Made by a program: the position numbers and the translations under genes
Assembly (NCBI GenBank): GCA_947625205.1
Contig: CANQNN010000005.1
Span: 62,001 to 126,000, forward strand
Length of the DNA: 64,000 bases
Reading direction: 5' to 3'
From: an uncultured Lachnospiraceae bacterium
GTDB lineage: Bacteria > Bacillota > Clostridia > Lachnospirales > Lachnospiraceae
Notes under the pieces: generated by a model
Databases searched by the model: none
What the model was told of the DNA's origin: nothing
What the model saw: only the letters and a program-made list of their open reading frames with translations
Part shown: piece after piece, positions 43,647-52,049 of the stretch
How positions within the stretch are numbered: the stretch's first letter is position 1
Layout of the letters: every line of letters starts with the position of its first letter

Positions 43647-43719
43647 TGGAGATAGGGGGACTCGAACCCCTGACCTATACGTTGCGAACGTATCGCTCTC
43701 CCAGCTGAGCTATATCCCC
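43647..43719 (-). tRNA. tRNA-Ala (anticodon CGC)
   Basis: 73 nt on the minus strand. The acceptor stem is GGGGATA/TATCTCC (one G-U) with discriminator A. The D arm is AGCTCAGCTGGGAGAGC. The anticodon stem is ATACG/CGTAT with loop TTCGCAA, giving CGC. The T arm contains GGTTCGAGTCC. It reads GCG codons. CCA is not encoded. Confidence 0.93.
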
Positions 43720-43853
43720 ATAAGAGTATGTATGTGAGACGCCTGATTTCCCCGACGCTCTTTACATTATAGCATAATCCTGCCAGATTGCAAGAACTGA
43801 CTTTTCCCTATTATATTCGTTTCGATAAAAATTGCTGGTTGTGCGGGTGCAAA

Positions 43854-43882
43854 TTGACTTTTATATTGTGTCTGTATATAAT
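43854..43882 (+). promoter_or_regulatory. Sigma-A promoter of the GT87-like gene
   Basis: The -35 TTGACT (43854-43859), 17-bp spacer and perfect -10 TATAAT (43877-43882). The rest of 43720-44014 contains no gene; a weak hairpin AGATTTT/AAAATCT lies in the leader. Confidence 0.8.
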
Positions 43883-44046
43883 AAGCGTGAAAAGTCAATG
43901 GTGGAAAAGATTTTAATGGGAGTGTCATCAAAATCTGCCGAGGTTGGAAGGATCATATGATGTATGCTGTCTGGGTCTGGTTTGACACCTGCACCTGAGA
44001 AGGAGGTACAGCGGATGAACGCGCTAAGGAAACAGTTGTTTGCGAA

Positions 44047-45255
44047 ATGGGGGGGGCATTTTATATTGTGCTAGGAGTGAGTATGCTCGGACTTGTCAGT
44101 AGTCTGGTATACTGGCTGTTTTTAGGAAATGTAGATGCTACAGTACTCAAAAGTGACGCGCTTTTTTCAGATTACTTTTATCATATTGCATTTGCTTCCA
44201 CAGGTGACAGGATTTATCATATTTCCTATGATGCCTGTTTTCCTCCTTTGGCATACTGTTTCTATTTTCTTTTATGGAAGATCAATCCTTTTTACGGCGA
44301 CTATCAGAATTGGAATTCTTTCAAATATGAGACAAATAATTTGCTTATCTATGTGATTTATAACATGATTCTGGCTGTTTTTCTCCTTTACGCGATCCAG
44401 ATGATTTTAAAAAAATACAGTTCGGGGCAAACCCTGGCTTTATCGCTCTTGATCCTATTGTCTTATCCGTTTTTTGCTACATCGATTCAGAGAGGGAATG
44501 CAACGGCACTGGTTGGGATCCTTTTATGTATTGCCTTTGCATGGAAAGATTCGCCCAATAGAATATGCAGGGAGCTTGCGTTGATATTGATTGCGGTTGC
44601 GGCCGGATTTAAAATTTATCCCGCTTTTGTGGGCTTGGTATATCTGATCGAAAAAAGATATAAAGAGGCGTTACGGCTGTTGGTGTATGGAGTCATTTTG
44701 TTCTTTGGTCCATTCGTATTTTGGGGTGGAGTGCAGGGATTTAAGGATTTTGTGTGGCTGATGATCGGAAGAGAGCAGGAGATCGTAAAGCGCTGGGGAA
44801 CGATCAGAGGGATAACCAATATTTATCTGAGCGGGCTGATGGGTGATATGCGGAGTAATGCTATTGGATGGGGGCTTGAAAATATCTATCTCATCGTCTC
44901 GGTAGTTCTGGCTTATATGACTAAGACGAACTGGAAAAGGATTTTTTATATCACGGCTGTTTTGGTACTATATGTTCCTGTTAACTGGATGTACACATTG
45001 GTGTATCTTTTGCCCGCATTACTGTTTTTTATTCGGGACAAAGATCGTCTGGGGAGTTGGCTGGATTTTGGCTTTGCAGTTTTGTGGGGAATCATTTTTT
45101 CGCTCCCGTCATGGATGCTCCTTTTTCATATCGAGATTTATGAGGGCGTATACAAGATTTTATATATTTTATGGATTTTATGCGCTTTTTCGGATATCAG
45201 GATTTGCTGGAAGGGAAAAATCCCGGGGAGAATACTGAAGAATGATCGGCAATGA
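44047..45255 (+). CDS. GT87-like polytopic membrane glycosyltransferase, frame-interrupted at a G8 tract
   Basis: 402 residues with about ten membrane helices. A D-containing first outer loop (DALFSDYFYHIAFAS) and the GNATALVGILLCIAFAWKD segment resemble DUF2029/GT87 polyprenyl-phosphate-dependent mannosyltransferases. The natural start appears to be ATG 44015, behind a strong SD (AAGGAGG), but that frame runs into a tract of eight Gs (44049-44056) and stops at TAG 44072-44074. With nine Gs it would fuse to this frame. ATG 44047 has no SD. The gene may be phase-variable, or the tract a sequence error. Confidence 0.75.
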   Translation: MGGAFYIVLGVSMLGLVSSLVYWLFLGNVDATVLKSDALFSDYFYHIAFASTGDRIYHISYDACFPPLAYCFYFLLWKINPFYGDYQNWNSFKYETNNLLIYVIYNMILAVFLLYAIQMILKKYSSGQTLALSLLILLSYPFFATSIQRGNATALVGILLCIAFAWKDSPNRICRELALILIAVAAGFKIYPAFVGLVYLIEKRYKEALRLLVYGVILFFGPFVFWGGVQGFKDFVWLMIGREQEIVKRWGTIRGITNIYLSGLMGDMRSNAIGWGLENIYLIVSVVLAYMTKTNWKRIFYITAVLVLYVPVNWMYTLVYLLPALLFFIRDKDRLGSWLDFGFAVLWGIIFSLPSWMLLFHIEIYEGVYKILYILWILCAFSDIRICWKGKIPGRILKNDRQ

Positions 45256-45799
45256 TGGAAAAGGTATGATGGATCGGATATTGCTAATTGACAACAGTAT
45301 GTGTTTCTATCAAAGCCCTATCGGTATTCTTAAGATCAGTGAAACAGACGGCAGGATAACGGGCTTGTGCCTGTGCCGCGAAGAGGCTGTTGGCATCAAC
45401 GCTGATATCGGCAGCGTCACGGCTGCGGTATCGCCGGGTTGCCAACTGCTGCGAGAGGTCTGCCGCCAGCTTGACGAATATTTCGCCGGAACAAGAAGGC
45501 AGTTTGATCTGCCTGTCAGTTATCAGGGGACCCCTTTTCAGGAAAAGGTATGGGGCGAGCTGCGAAAGATCCCTTACGGTGAGACAAGAAGCTATGAGGA
45601 CATTGCAATAAGCGCAGGCAGTCCGAGAGCGGTCCGCGCGGTGGGACAGGCAAATCACAATAACCCGCTCCTGATTCTGATCCCTTGTCACAGGGTCATT
45701 CACAAAAACGGCGATATCAGCGGCTTTGCCTGCGGGATCGAGGCAAAGAAGTATCTTCTTGCGCTGGAGAAAGGGGAAAGCCCTGCTGCGCGGCCATGA
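45242..45799 (+). CDS. ogt: Methylated-DNA--protein-cysteine methyltransferase
   Basis: A suicide DNA-repair enzyme that takes the alkyl group from O6-alkylguanine. 185 residues with an N-terminal ribonuclease-like domain and the helix-turn-helix FQEKVWGELRKIPYGETRSY. The active site is IPCHRVI (acceptor C149), followed by KNGDISGFACGIEAKKYLL. It overlaps the end of the glycosyltransferase gene by 14 bp. ATG 45266/45269 are alternative starts. Its 3' end overlaps the convergent YolD-like gene. Confidence 0.93.
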   Translation: MIGNDGKGMMDRILLIDNSMCFYQSPIGILKISETDGRITGLCLCREEAVGINADIGSVTAAVSPGCQLLREVCRQLDEYFAGTRRQFDLPVSYQGTPFQEKVWGELRKIPYGETRSYEDIAISAGSPRAVRAVGQANHNNPLLILIPCHRVIHKNGDISGFACGIEAKKYLLALEKGESPAARP

Positions 45800-45911
45800 T
45801 TTGTTCTTCTTTGGCGGCAAGCGCTTCGGGCAGTCCCTTTAATGCGGCAAAGGGCATAAACTGCTTTGCACGTTCCTCTATCGGCATTTTGTTTCCCGGT
45901 TTATTCGCCAC
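45717..45911 (-). CDS. YolD-like small protein (partner of the Y-family polymerase)
   Basis: 64 residues starting at GTG 45911 with SD AGGAGG. The motif EERAKQFMPFAALKGLPEAL is the core of YolD-like proteins, which in Firmicutes are encoded next to UvrX/UmuC-type polymerases and are thought to act like UmuD or to regulate them. It overlaps the polymerase stop by 11 bp and the 3' end of the convergent ogt gene by about 80 bp. Confidence 0.75.
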   Translation of the reverse strand: MANKPGNKMPIEERAKQFMPFAALKGLPEALAAKEEQIMAAQQGFPLSPAQEDTSLPRSRRQSR

Positions 45912-47166
45912 TTTTATGTCCTCCTATCTGGTGGTTGCGCTCTCTGGTCATGGCGCCCTCTTCGTAATTCATGCCTTTCAGAATAGCGTCTTTGCCATAC
46001 CGGTTCTTGATATGGATGACCGCTTCCTGCATTTTATGATTGCGCGTCAGAACCTGCGCGTCTGTGAAAAGGTTATATTGCCGGTATTCTTCCTGTACTA
46101 CATTATTACAGGTAATGTTGACGCGGCGGATGCCGTAGGCGGGGTTTACGATTCGTTTGTACAGAGCCGTTATGGCGGGAATGAGCATTACATCGGAGTT
46201 TGTTTCCGCATCGAGCGATGCAGTGCCGTGTGCCGCCGGAACATCCAGGCGGTTTGAATAGCCCGCATACAAAGTGACGGATTTTGTGACAAGATTTTTC
46301 TCCACCAGCTCCAGACAGAGCAGATCCATCATTTCCTTGACGATCAGCAGACCTTTGTCATAAGAGTAGTCGCATGAGAGAACCTGACCGCTGCTGATGC
46401 ATTTGGAGTGGGATCTGTATTTTCTGATATCCGCGATCGTCACCGGTTCCACGCCCCATGCGTGGTCGATCAGAAGCTCTGCGTCCACTCCGAAAAGATG
46501 ATACAGAAGCTCCTCATCGGCCTCCGCGATGTCCTGCATGGTGCGGATGCCGTACGGCTCCAGTCGTCTTGCGATTCCCGAACCGACCCGCCAGAAATCC
46601 GTCAGCGGTTTGCGCCGCCACAGGGTGCGCCGGTAACTCTCCTCATCCAGTTCCCCGATAAAGTCGGGAGAATGCTTCGCCGTGATGTCCAGCGCGATCT
46701 TGGCAAGATACAGGTTAGTTCCCACACCGCAGGCAGCAGGGACTCCTGTGGTGCGGTAGATGTCGTCCATGATCCGTTGCCCCAGCTCGCGGGCGGATAT
46801 CCGGTATAGCGCCAGATAATCGGTTACATCCATAAACGCCTCGTCTATGGAGTAGACATGGATGTCTTCTTTTGCAATATATTTTAAATAGACGCCGTAA
46901 ATCTCCGCAGCGGTGTCAATGTACTTCTGCATGCGGGGCGGAGCGGTTACATACTGCACGTGTTTCGGAATCTCAAAAACGCGACACCGGTTCCTGATGC
47001 CGAGCGCCTTCATGGCAGGTGTGATGGCAAGGCAGATCGTTTTCTCGGTACGCTCCGGATCGGCAACGACAAGATTGGCTGTCATGGGGTCGAGTCCGCG
47101 CGCCACGCATTCTACGGAAGCATAGAAAGATTTTAAGTCGATGCAGATATATATATGCTGTTTCAT
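45901..47166 (-). CDS. Y-family DNA polymerase (UmuC/DinB-type)
   Basis: A translesion polymerase of 421 residues. Catalytic carboxylates are in CIDLKSFYASVEC and in YSIDEAFMDVT. The HhH region GVGTNLYLAKIALD and little-finger domain (about 250-360) follow. The N-terminus MKQHIYICIDLKSFYASVEC is typical of Firmicute UvrX/UmuC proteins. With the YolD-like gene downstream and ogt converging, this is a small DNA-damage locus. No clear LexA box is seen upstream. Confidence 0.93.
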   Translation of the reverse strand: MKQHIYICIDLKSFYASVECVARGLDPMTANLVVADPERTEKTICLAITPAMKALGIRNRCRVFEIPKHVQYVTAPPRMQKYIDTAAEIYGVYLKYIAKEDIHVYSIDEAFMDVTDYLALYRISARELGQRIMDDIYRTTGVPAACGVGTNLYLAKIALDITAKHSPDFIGELDEESYRRTLWRRKPLTDFWRVGSGIARRLEPYGIRTMQDIAEADEELLYHLFGVDAELLIDHAWGVEPVTIADIRKYRSHSKCISSGQVLSCDYSYDKGLLIVKEMMDLLCLELVEKNLVTKSVTLYAGYSNRLDVPAAHGTASLDAETNSDVMLIPAITALYKRIVNPAYGIRRVNITCNNVVQEEYRQYNLFTDAQVLTRNHKMQEAVIHIKNRYGKDAILKGMNYEEGAMTRERNHQIGGHKSGE

Positions 47167-47275
47167 GCCGCCTCCTGTCTGTACGGAACCGGGACTTATG
47201 CCCTGTAGGATAAGTATAACACACGAACATATGTTTGTATAGAGGCAAAATAAGGAAACGAGAGCGGAGATTATT

Positions 47276-47614
47276 ATGAAAACACAGGAAGAATATTTAC
47301 AGGGATTAAAACAGTGGCTTCGGGATACAGAGGATGAGCCTTTGGAAGAGATGGCGGCTTTTTTTGAGAAACGGCTGGGCGATTACGAGGAGCGTATGTC
47401 CGTCTGGGAAGAATCCTATCGTCTGGTTGCCGAATCCGTGCCGGACGGATGCCGGGAAATTCTGGATCTGGGATGCGGAACCGGACTGGAGTTAGATTGG
47501 ATCTGGAAGAAAAGACCGGACATAGAGGTGACGGGCGTGGACCTGTGCCGCCTTGTTACAACTAAAACATATATCACTGAATTACTAAGTGATAATTTTC
47601 AATTCCCGGAATAA
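47276..47614 (+). pseudogene. Truncated class I SAM-dependent methyltransferase
   Basis: The first ~93 residues are normal for a methyltransferase (a helical N-terminus, then motif I EILDLGCGTGLELDWIW and VTGVDLC). After VDLC the homology stops and an unrelated 19-residue tail (VTTKTYITELLSDNF...) leads to TAA at 47612-47614. The remaining two thirds of the domain are missing. The break, near 47555, coincides with the start of an AT-rich segment carrying the toxin-like gene. Confidence 0.75.
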
Positions 47615-47688
47615 TCGATATAAAATTTTTAACCAATGCCTTTGTTTCATCGCTAGCTTTTTGCGCGACAGTCCATCCTATTTTACCA

Positions 47689-47717
47689 TTGAACAGAGCA
47701 GAAATATGTGATATATT
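47689..47717 (+). promoter_or_regulatory. Extended -10 promoter of the toxin-like gene
   Basis: The -35 TTGAAC (47689-47694), 17-bp spacer and -10 TATATT (47712-47717) preceded by TG at -15. The predicted transcript has a ~90-nt structured leader before the 47817 start. Confidence 0.7.
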
Positions 47718-47816
47718 GTTGATATGGGAAGGTCATAGAGCCAAAGGCGGCTTTACCCCTCTGCTTTTCGGAGGGTTTGAGTAGCCCTCCAGACGAAAGA
47801 AAGGAGGGTAATTGCA

Positions 47817-47906
47817 ATGGTTACATATGCGGAGTTAATCCAATTACTGTTACTGATTGTCGCCCTTGTTAGTCTGTGTTATCAGATTTTCAAAGGAAAG
47901 AGATAG
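47817..47906 (+). CDS. 29-residue holin-like toxin peptide
   Basis: MVTYAELIQLLLLIVALVSL followed by CYQIFKGKR: a short hydrophobic helix with an acidic N-end and basic C-end, the hallmark of the putative holin-like toxin family of type I toxin-antitoxin systems. The SD (GGAGGG, 47803-47808) can be masked by CCCTCC (47785-47790), which can also pair with an upstream GGAGGG (47770-47775), so translation may be switched by leader folding. Downstream hairpins at 47905-47935 and 47960-47990 could end the transcript or belong to an antisense RNA. No antitoxin RNA promoter was pinned down. Confidence 0.65.
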   Translation: MVTYAELIQLLLLIVALVSLCYQIFKGKR

Positions 47907-48155
47907 CCGCCACTACTCGTAATAGCGACGGCTTGATGTAAATTAAGCTAACTATGGGGTAGAGCCGCATCTATGGCTTTCCCTCTTTGTAATTTAATGT
48001 ATCACATATGAGTGGAAAATTCAATAAAAAATTATAGAAAGCACATTTTGTAAATGTTGGATTGCATTTGTGCGGTTGAAAGCAAGGTGGTGTTTTTGAT
48101 ATACTCAAAGAGATTGAAACTTATAAAGCTGATGCCGGATGGGAAAGAACAGGTG

Positions 48156-48761
48156 ATGAAAATGAAACATAAAGGTACAAAGGAACTGCAGACAGAGCGT
48201 CTTATCCTGCGCACATGGAAGGAAAGCGATGCCGAGGAGGCGTTCGCCAACTGGATGAACGACCCGGAGGTGACCAAATATCTGACGTGGACGCCGCACG
48301 GTGATGTTTCGATTACCCGTGCACTTTTAAAATTGCGTGAGGAGGAGTGCAAACGGCCGGCGTGTTATCATTGGGCGATCGTTTTAAAAGAAGGGAACGT
48401 CCTCATCGGCGATATTGAGGCGGGGACTGTAGACGAGTATCAGGCGACGGGCACTATCGGCTACTGCATTGGCAAAGCCTGGTGGGGCAAAGGAATTATG
48501 ACCGAGGCTCTCGCGGAGGTTTTGCGATACTGCTTTGAGGAAGTCGGATTCTATCGCATAAACGGCAGTCATGCGGCGGATAACATCGGTTCGTCACGCG
48601 TGATGGAAAAATGCGGATTTGTCTATGAGGGAACGCGCAGACAGGCATATCGGTTGCTGCAGACAGGTAATCGCGTAGACGTAGTCGAACGCGGCATCCT
48701 GCGGGAAGATTATTTGAAACTGGCAGATAATGACCAAATTCAAAATGCACATCCGGAATGA
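48156..48761 (+). CDS. GNAT-family N-acetyltransferase (RimJ/RimL-like)
   Basis: 201 residues from ATG 48156 (ATG 48162 is possible). The N-terminus LQTERLILRTWKESDAEEAF is typical of RimJ/RimL-type enzymes. The acetyl-CoA loop is in GYCIGKAWWGKGIMTEAL, and the C-terminal NIGSSRVMEKCGFVYEGTRR is also conserved. The substrate may be a protein N-terminus or an antibiotic and cannot be decided. The frame is open upstream to 48054 but that part is not family-like. Confidence 0.88.
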   Translation: MKMKHKGTKELQTERLILRTWKESDAEEAFANWMNDPEVTKYLTWTPHGDVSITRALLKLREEECKRPACYHWAIVLKEGNVLIGDIEAGTVDEYQATGTIGYCIGKAWWGKGIMTEALAEVLRYCFEEVGFYRINGSHAADNIGSSRVMEKCGFVYEGTRRQAYRLLQTGNRVDVVERGILREDYLKLADNDQIQNAHPE

Positions 48762-48837
48762 ATGTTATAAGCCGTGCTTTCGTGTAGAATATATCAAAGG
48801 TTGTCCCAGAATATGAAAAAAAGGAGTTGACAAAAAA

Positions 48838-49941
48838 ATGATTCAAGTGTCAGAATTTGACAGACAGGAGCGTATTTACGGGCTTGATCTCTACAGAATA
48901 CTCTGTATGTTTTTTGTGATAGCCTATCATTTTTCTTTTCACGGGAATACAGTCGTCAGTTGTGCGCAGGAAGTGACTTTTAACTGGGTGGTGCTTGCCA
49001 TAGCGAGGATCTTTGGCGCGTTGTGCAACGGCGGTTTTATGCTGACTAGCGGATATTTTCTGTACCGGAAGCGCTTTCGTGCCCGAACGGTTTTTCGGTT
49101 GTGGCTGGAGGTCTGGTTTTATTCCGTTGGGCTCGGTATTGTCTGCGGTCTCTTGGGCGCGGGATCTTTTACCGCAAAAGGCCTGATCAAAATGCTTTTT
49201 CCATTCACATTTAACCAATACTGGTTCTTTTCGACCTATATCGTGATGTACCTGATCTTTCCGTTTTTGAACAGATGTATCAACGGGCTCTCCCAGAGGC
49301 AACATCGGGCGGCGATCGTTATGGGTATCGTGCTTGTCCCCATATTCGCTACTTTTACGGGCGCAAGATGGATCATAGGTACGAACAGCCTTGCGATCTT
49401 TATCGTTTTCTATTTTATCGGAGCATATTTTAACAGGTATGATGTCTGTGTTCCCATACAAAGATCGGCGGTCATGGTCGTCTGCTGCATACTGCTTGAG
49501 GTACTTTCTCTATTTGCCATGCGGCTCTTTTATGATCTGACAGGCATGGACGATGTCGCCTATCTGGTCTGGAATCAGAATAAGATACTGCCTGTCGTGA
49601 CCAGCATCGCGCTGTTTCTGTTTTTTAAGCAGATCCGCGTCCGCCATACCGGACTGCTCACATTTTTGTCTTCCTCGCTCTTCGGGGTCTATCTGCTGCA
49701 TGAGGGAGAAGGAGAATCGAAGGTCATCCTTTTTAGGCATATTTTTGACAACTCTGCGACCTATGCCACGCCTATGCTGCTGCCGCAGATGCTTTTTGCC
49801 ATGTGTGCGATATTCGCGGCGGGCATTCTGATCGACAAGATACGGATATGCATCTTTGAAAGACCGTTCCTGCAAATAGCGGATCCCATATTGCGAAAGA
49901 TCGATGTTGTCTGTGACGGCATATGGGAAGGTGATGCCTGA
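48838..49941 (+). CDS. Acyltransferase 3 family membrane protein
   Basis: 367 residues with about ten membrane helices. The first helix carries the family signature (GLDLYRILCMFFVIAYHF, with the catalytic His), and the usual NGGFMLTSGYF motif follows. These proteins O-acetylate surface polysaccharides or peptidoglycan. ATG 48838 follows AAGGAG by ~12 nt. It lies in the same accessory stretch as the GT87-like protein, so both may modify envelope glycans. Confidence 0.88.
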   Translation: MIQVSEFDRQERIYGLDLYRILCMFFVIAYHFSFHGNTVVSCAQEVTFNWVVLAIARIFGALCNGGFMLTSGYFLYRKRFRARTVFRLWLEVWFYSVGLGIVCGLLGAGSFTAKGLIKMLFPFTFNQYWFFSTYIVMYLIFPFLNRCINGLSQRQHRAAIVMGIVLVPIFATFTGARWIIGTNSLAIFIVFYFIGAYFNRYDVCVPIQRSAVMVVCCILLEVLSLFAMRLFYDLTGMDDVAYLVWNQNKILPVVTSIALFLFFKQIRVRHTGLLTFLSSSLFGVYLLHEGEGESKVILFRHIFDNSATYATPMLLPQMLFAMCAIFAAGILIDKIRICIFERPFLQIADPILRKIDVVCDGIWEGDA

Positions 49942-50069
49942 AAGGGCAGACGTTTCCCGTGATTTTTATACATCTGTAATATTACCCAAAATATCAAGAC
50001 ATACAAAATACACTCTGCTATACTGAGGTTACGATCGATCGGGTTTATGGGGCATAAGGAGCGGAGAGC

Positions 50070-50318
50070 ATGGACAATCTGGAGATATTAGCCAAAGCGT
50101 TGGAATATATGGAACAGCATCTGGAGGCGGATATCCGCACAGAAGAGATCGCCAGGGCCTGCTATTGCTCCAAATCCACTCTTGAGAAGCTTTTCCGCTT
50201 TGTCAATCATATTTCCGTGCGGGATTATCTGGTCCGGCGGAGAATGACGAAAGCGGCAAGGCGCCTGGTGGAATGCGCTGCGGGATGCGAAGGTGTGACT
50301 GACGGTAAGAAGACGTAA
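50070..50318 (+). pseudogene. Truncated AraC-family regulator
   Basis: The 82-residue frame starts like the DNA-binding domain of AraC proteins (ALEYMEQHLEADIRTEEIA, CYCSKSTLEKLFRFVNHISV, YLVRRRMTKAARRL) but lacks the second helix-turn-helix and everything after it, ending in an unrelated tail. A complete AraC domain is ~100 residues. It is followed by a terminator, so the fragment is probably a relic, though expression of the short protein cannot be excluded. Confidence 0.7.
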
Positions 50319-50319
50319 G

Positions 50320-50356
50320 GGCGGTTATGAGCGTAAGGCTTGTAGCCGCCTTTTTT
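50320..50356 (+). terminator. Hairpin terminator after the AraC fragment
   Basis: GGCGGTTA pairs with TAGCCGCC (one G-U) around a 15-nt loop, followed by six Ts. Confidence 0.75.
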
Positions 50357-50398
50357 GTACATAAATACTTGTTTCGTGCCCGAATGGGGTCTGGCGAA

Positions 50399-50452
50399 GC
50401 AGCATTTGCGGTCTGATGCAGCGGCATTTGCGGTTTGATGCGGTGGCATTGC
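50399..50452 (+). repeat. 22-bp tandem repeat, about 2.5 copies
   Basis: Units start at 50399, 50421 and 50443 and share GGCATTTGCGGT..GATGC. The array lies in the otherwise gene-free stretch 50319-50716, which holds only this repeat, the terminator and the promoter at 50455. Confidence 0.75.
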
Positions 50453-50454
50453 TA

Positions 50455-50483
50455 TTGTATGGGCGGGGTTTTTTTGGTATAAT
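50455..50483 (+). promoter_or_regulatory. Probable sigma-A promoter of the HD-domain gene
   Basis: The -35 TTGTAT (50455-50460), 17-bp spacer and perfect -10 TATAAT (50478-50483). This leaves a ~225-nt leader before ATG 50717. Confidence 0.55.
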
Positions 50484-50716
50484 CAGGCAGGAGAAAAGGA
50501 CAGTGATTTTCAAAGCGATAAAGCCTGCGCTAAAGAACGGACGAAAGGAACGCCGGGAACGCTGCGAATTAAAAGAAATAGGCGACAAACAGGAAAAAGA
50601 ATGCTAAAATAGGTATAGCTGTGCGGCAGATACGAAGCAGCCGCCTACTGTTATGTGACGGTTTCATAGAGATGGGCTGTAAATGAACGGAATGTTCAGA
50701 GAAGGGAAGTATACCA

Positions 50717-51988
50717 ATGAGTGTTATCAGCAGCAAGGATGTCAACGAGATCATCAGAAAAACGCTGGGCATCATCAACAACAAGATCATGAACCACGGG
50801 GAGATCACCGGCTACATACTCTATAAGATGATGGAGTATGAGAATACCTACACGGAGCAGCATTATACAGAGCAGGAGCTGGTGGATTATACGATGTTAG
50901 GGATCCTGCATGATATCGGACTCTACAAAGAGGACAATGTCAAGAACGTATCCGACTTTGAGACAAAGAACCTGTGGCCCCATTCCATCTACGGTTTCCT
51001 GTTTTTAAAATATCTGTCCCCGATGGGCGACAAGGCGGAGATCGTGTTGTACCATCATCTTGATTACAACAGACATAACCTGATCCAAAGCCGTTATATG
51101 CATATCATAGAGCTGCTTAGCCTGGCGGACCGGATGGATACTTTCTTGCATATGAAGGACCAGTCTCTGGAGAAGGATTATTTTACCAGGTACAGGGACA
51201 TCAAGTTCTCCGGCGCGGCGCTTGACCTGTTCCATAAGGCGCAGGAGCGGTACGATATCACGGGGAATCTGATCAACGGCAAATATCGGGAAGAGCTGGA
51301 TGTGCTTCTGGCCAAGCGCGCTTTTTCCGAGCAGTACAAACGGGGCTTTCTGGAGATGCTGGTGTACACCATCGATTTCCGTAGTGAGCATACCGTGATC
51401 CACACGCTGGCAACGGTGAATTTCGCGGAGCAGTTAGGCCGGCTGGCAAGGCTGTCGGGTAGAGACCTGCGGGATCTGCATTACGGCGCGCTGCTGCACG
51501 ATCTGGGCAAGATTGCGATCCCGCTTAATATACTGGAGTCTACAGGCCGCTTAAGCGATGACGAGATGAAGATCATGAAGGCGCACGTGCGTATCACGGA
51601 GATGATACTGGAGGGCGTCGTGGATGATTCGGTATTGCAGATTGCGGTCAGGCATCATGAGAAGCTGGACGGCACGGGGTATCACAAGGGGCTGACAGCA
51701 GCGGACTTAACGCTTCCCCAGCAGATCATAGCCGTGGCGGATATCTTAAGCGCGCTGTACGGCAAGCGGAGTTATAAGGAGCCGTTCAGCAAAGAGAAGA
51801 TACTGGAGATCATGAAGGGGGACGCTGAGAACGGCAAGATCAATAAGAACGTGGTGGCAAGCTTAGAACGCAACTATGACCAGATCATCAAGGAGTTTGA
51901 AAAGGAAAAGGAAAACACCATCGGGCTGTACTTAAAGATCAAGGAGCAGTATGCCATCATCAGCGAGCGCTTCAGGATGTTCGACTAG
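50717..51988 (+). CDS. Tandem HD-domain phosphohydrolase, HD-GYP-like
   Basis: 423 residues. The N-terminal HD domain has ILHDIGLYKED (HD at 65-66). The second HD domain has LLHDLGKIAIP (H261-D262) and HHEKLDGTGYH (313-323). The latter matches the HD-GYP signature except for His in place of the final Pro. Such proteins usually hydrolyse c-di-GMP; the variant residue leaves activity open. No receiver or membrane domain is attached. It may act with the c-di-GMP protein at 24081. Confidence 0.85.
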   Translation: MSVISSKDVNEIIRKTLGIINNKIMNHGEITGYILYKMMEYENTYTEQHYTEQELVDYTMLGILHDIGLYKEDNVKNVSDFETKNLWPHSIYGFLFLKYLSPMGDKAEIVLYHHLDYNRHNLIQSRYMHIIELLSLADRMDTFLHMKDQSLEKDYFTRYRDIKFSGAALDLFHKAQERYDITGNLINGKYREELDVLLAKRAFSEQYKRGFLEMLVYTIDFRSEHTVIHTLATVNFAEQLGRLARLSGRDLRDLHYGALLHDLGKIAIPLNILESTGRLSDDEMKIMKAHVRITEMILEGVVDDSVLQIAVRHHEKLDGTGYHKGLTAADLTLPQQIIAVADILSALYGKRSYKEPFSKEKILEIMKGDAENGKINKNVVASLERNYDQIIKEFEKEKENTIGLYLKIKEQYAIISERFRMFD

Positions 51989-52049
51989 AACACTGTGAAA
52001 AGTGAGAGGGGAATGAAAGGGTCTGATCAACGGAGAAGGGAGTAACAGT

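Noticed and set aside
45901-47166. A LexA-controlled SOS promoter before the Y-family polymerase
   Set aside because: No convincing clostridial LexA box was found upstream on the minus strand.
50416-50607. A 63-codon open frame upstream of the HD-domain gene
   Set aside because: It overlaps the tandem repeat and promoter, has no SD and no protein-like features.
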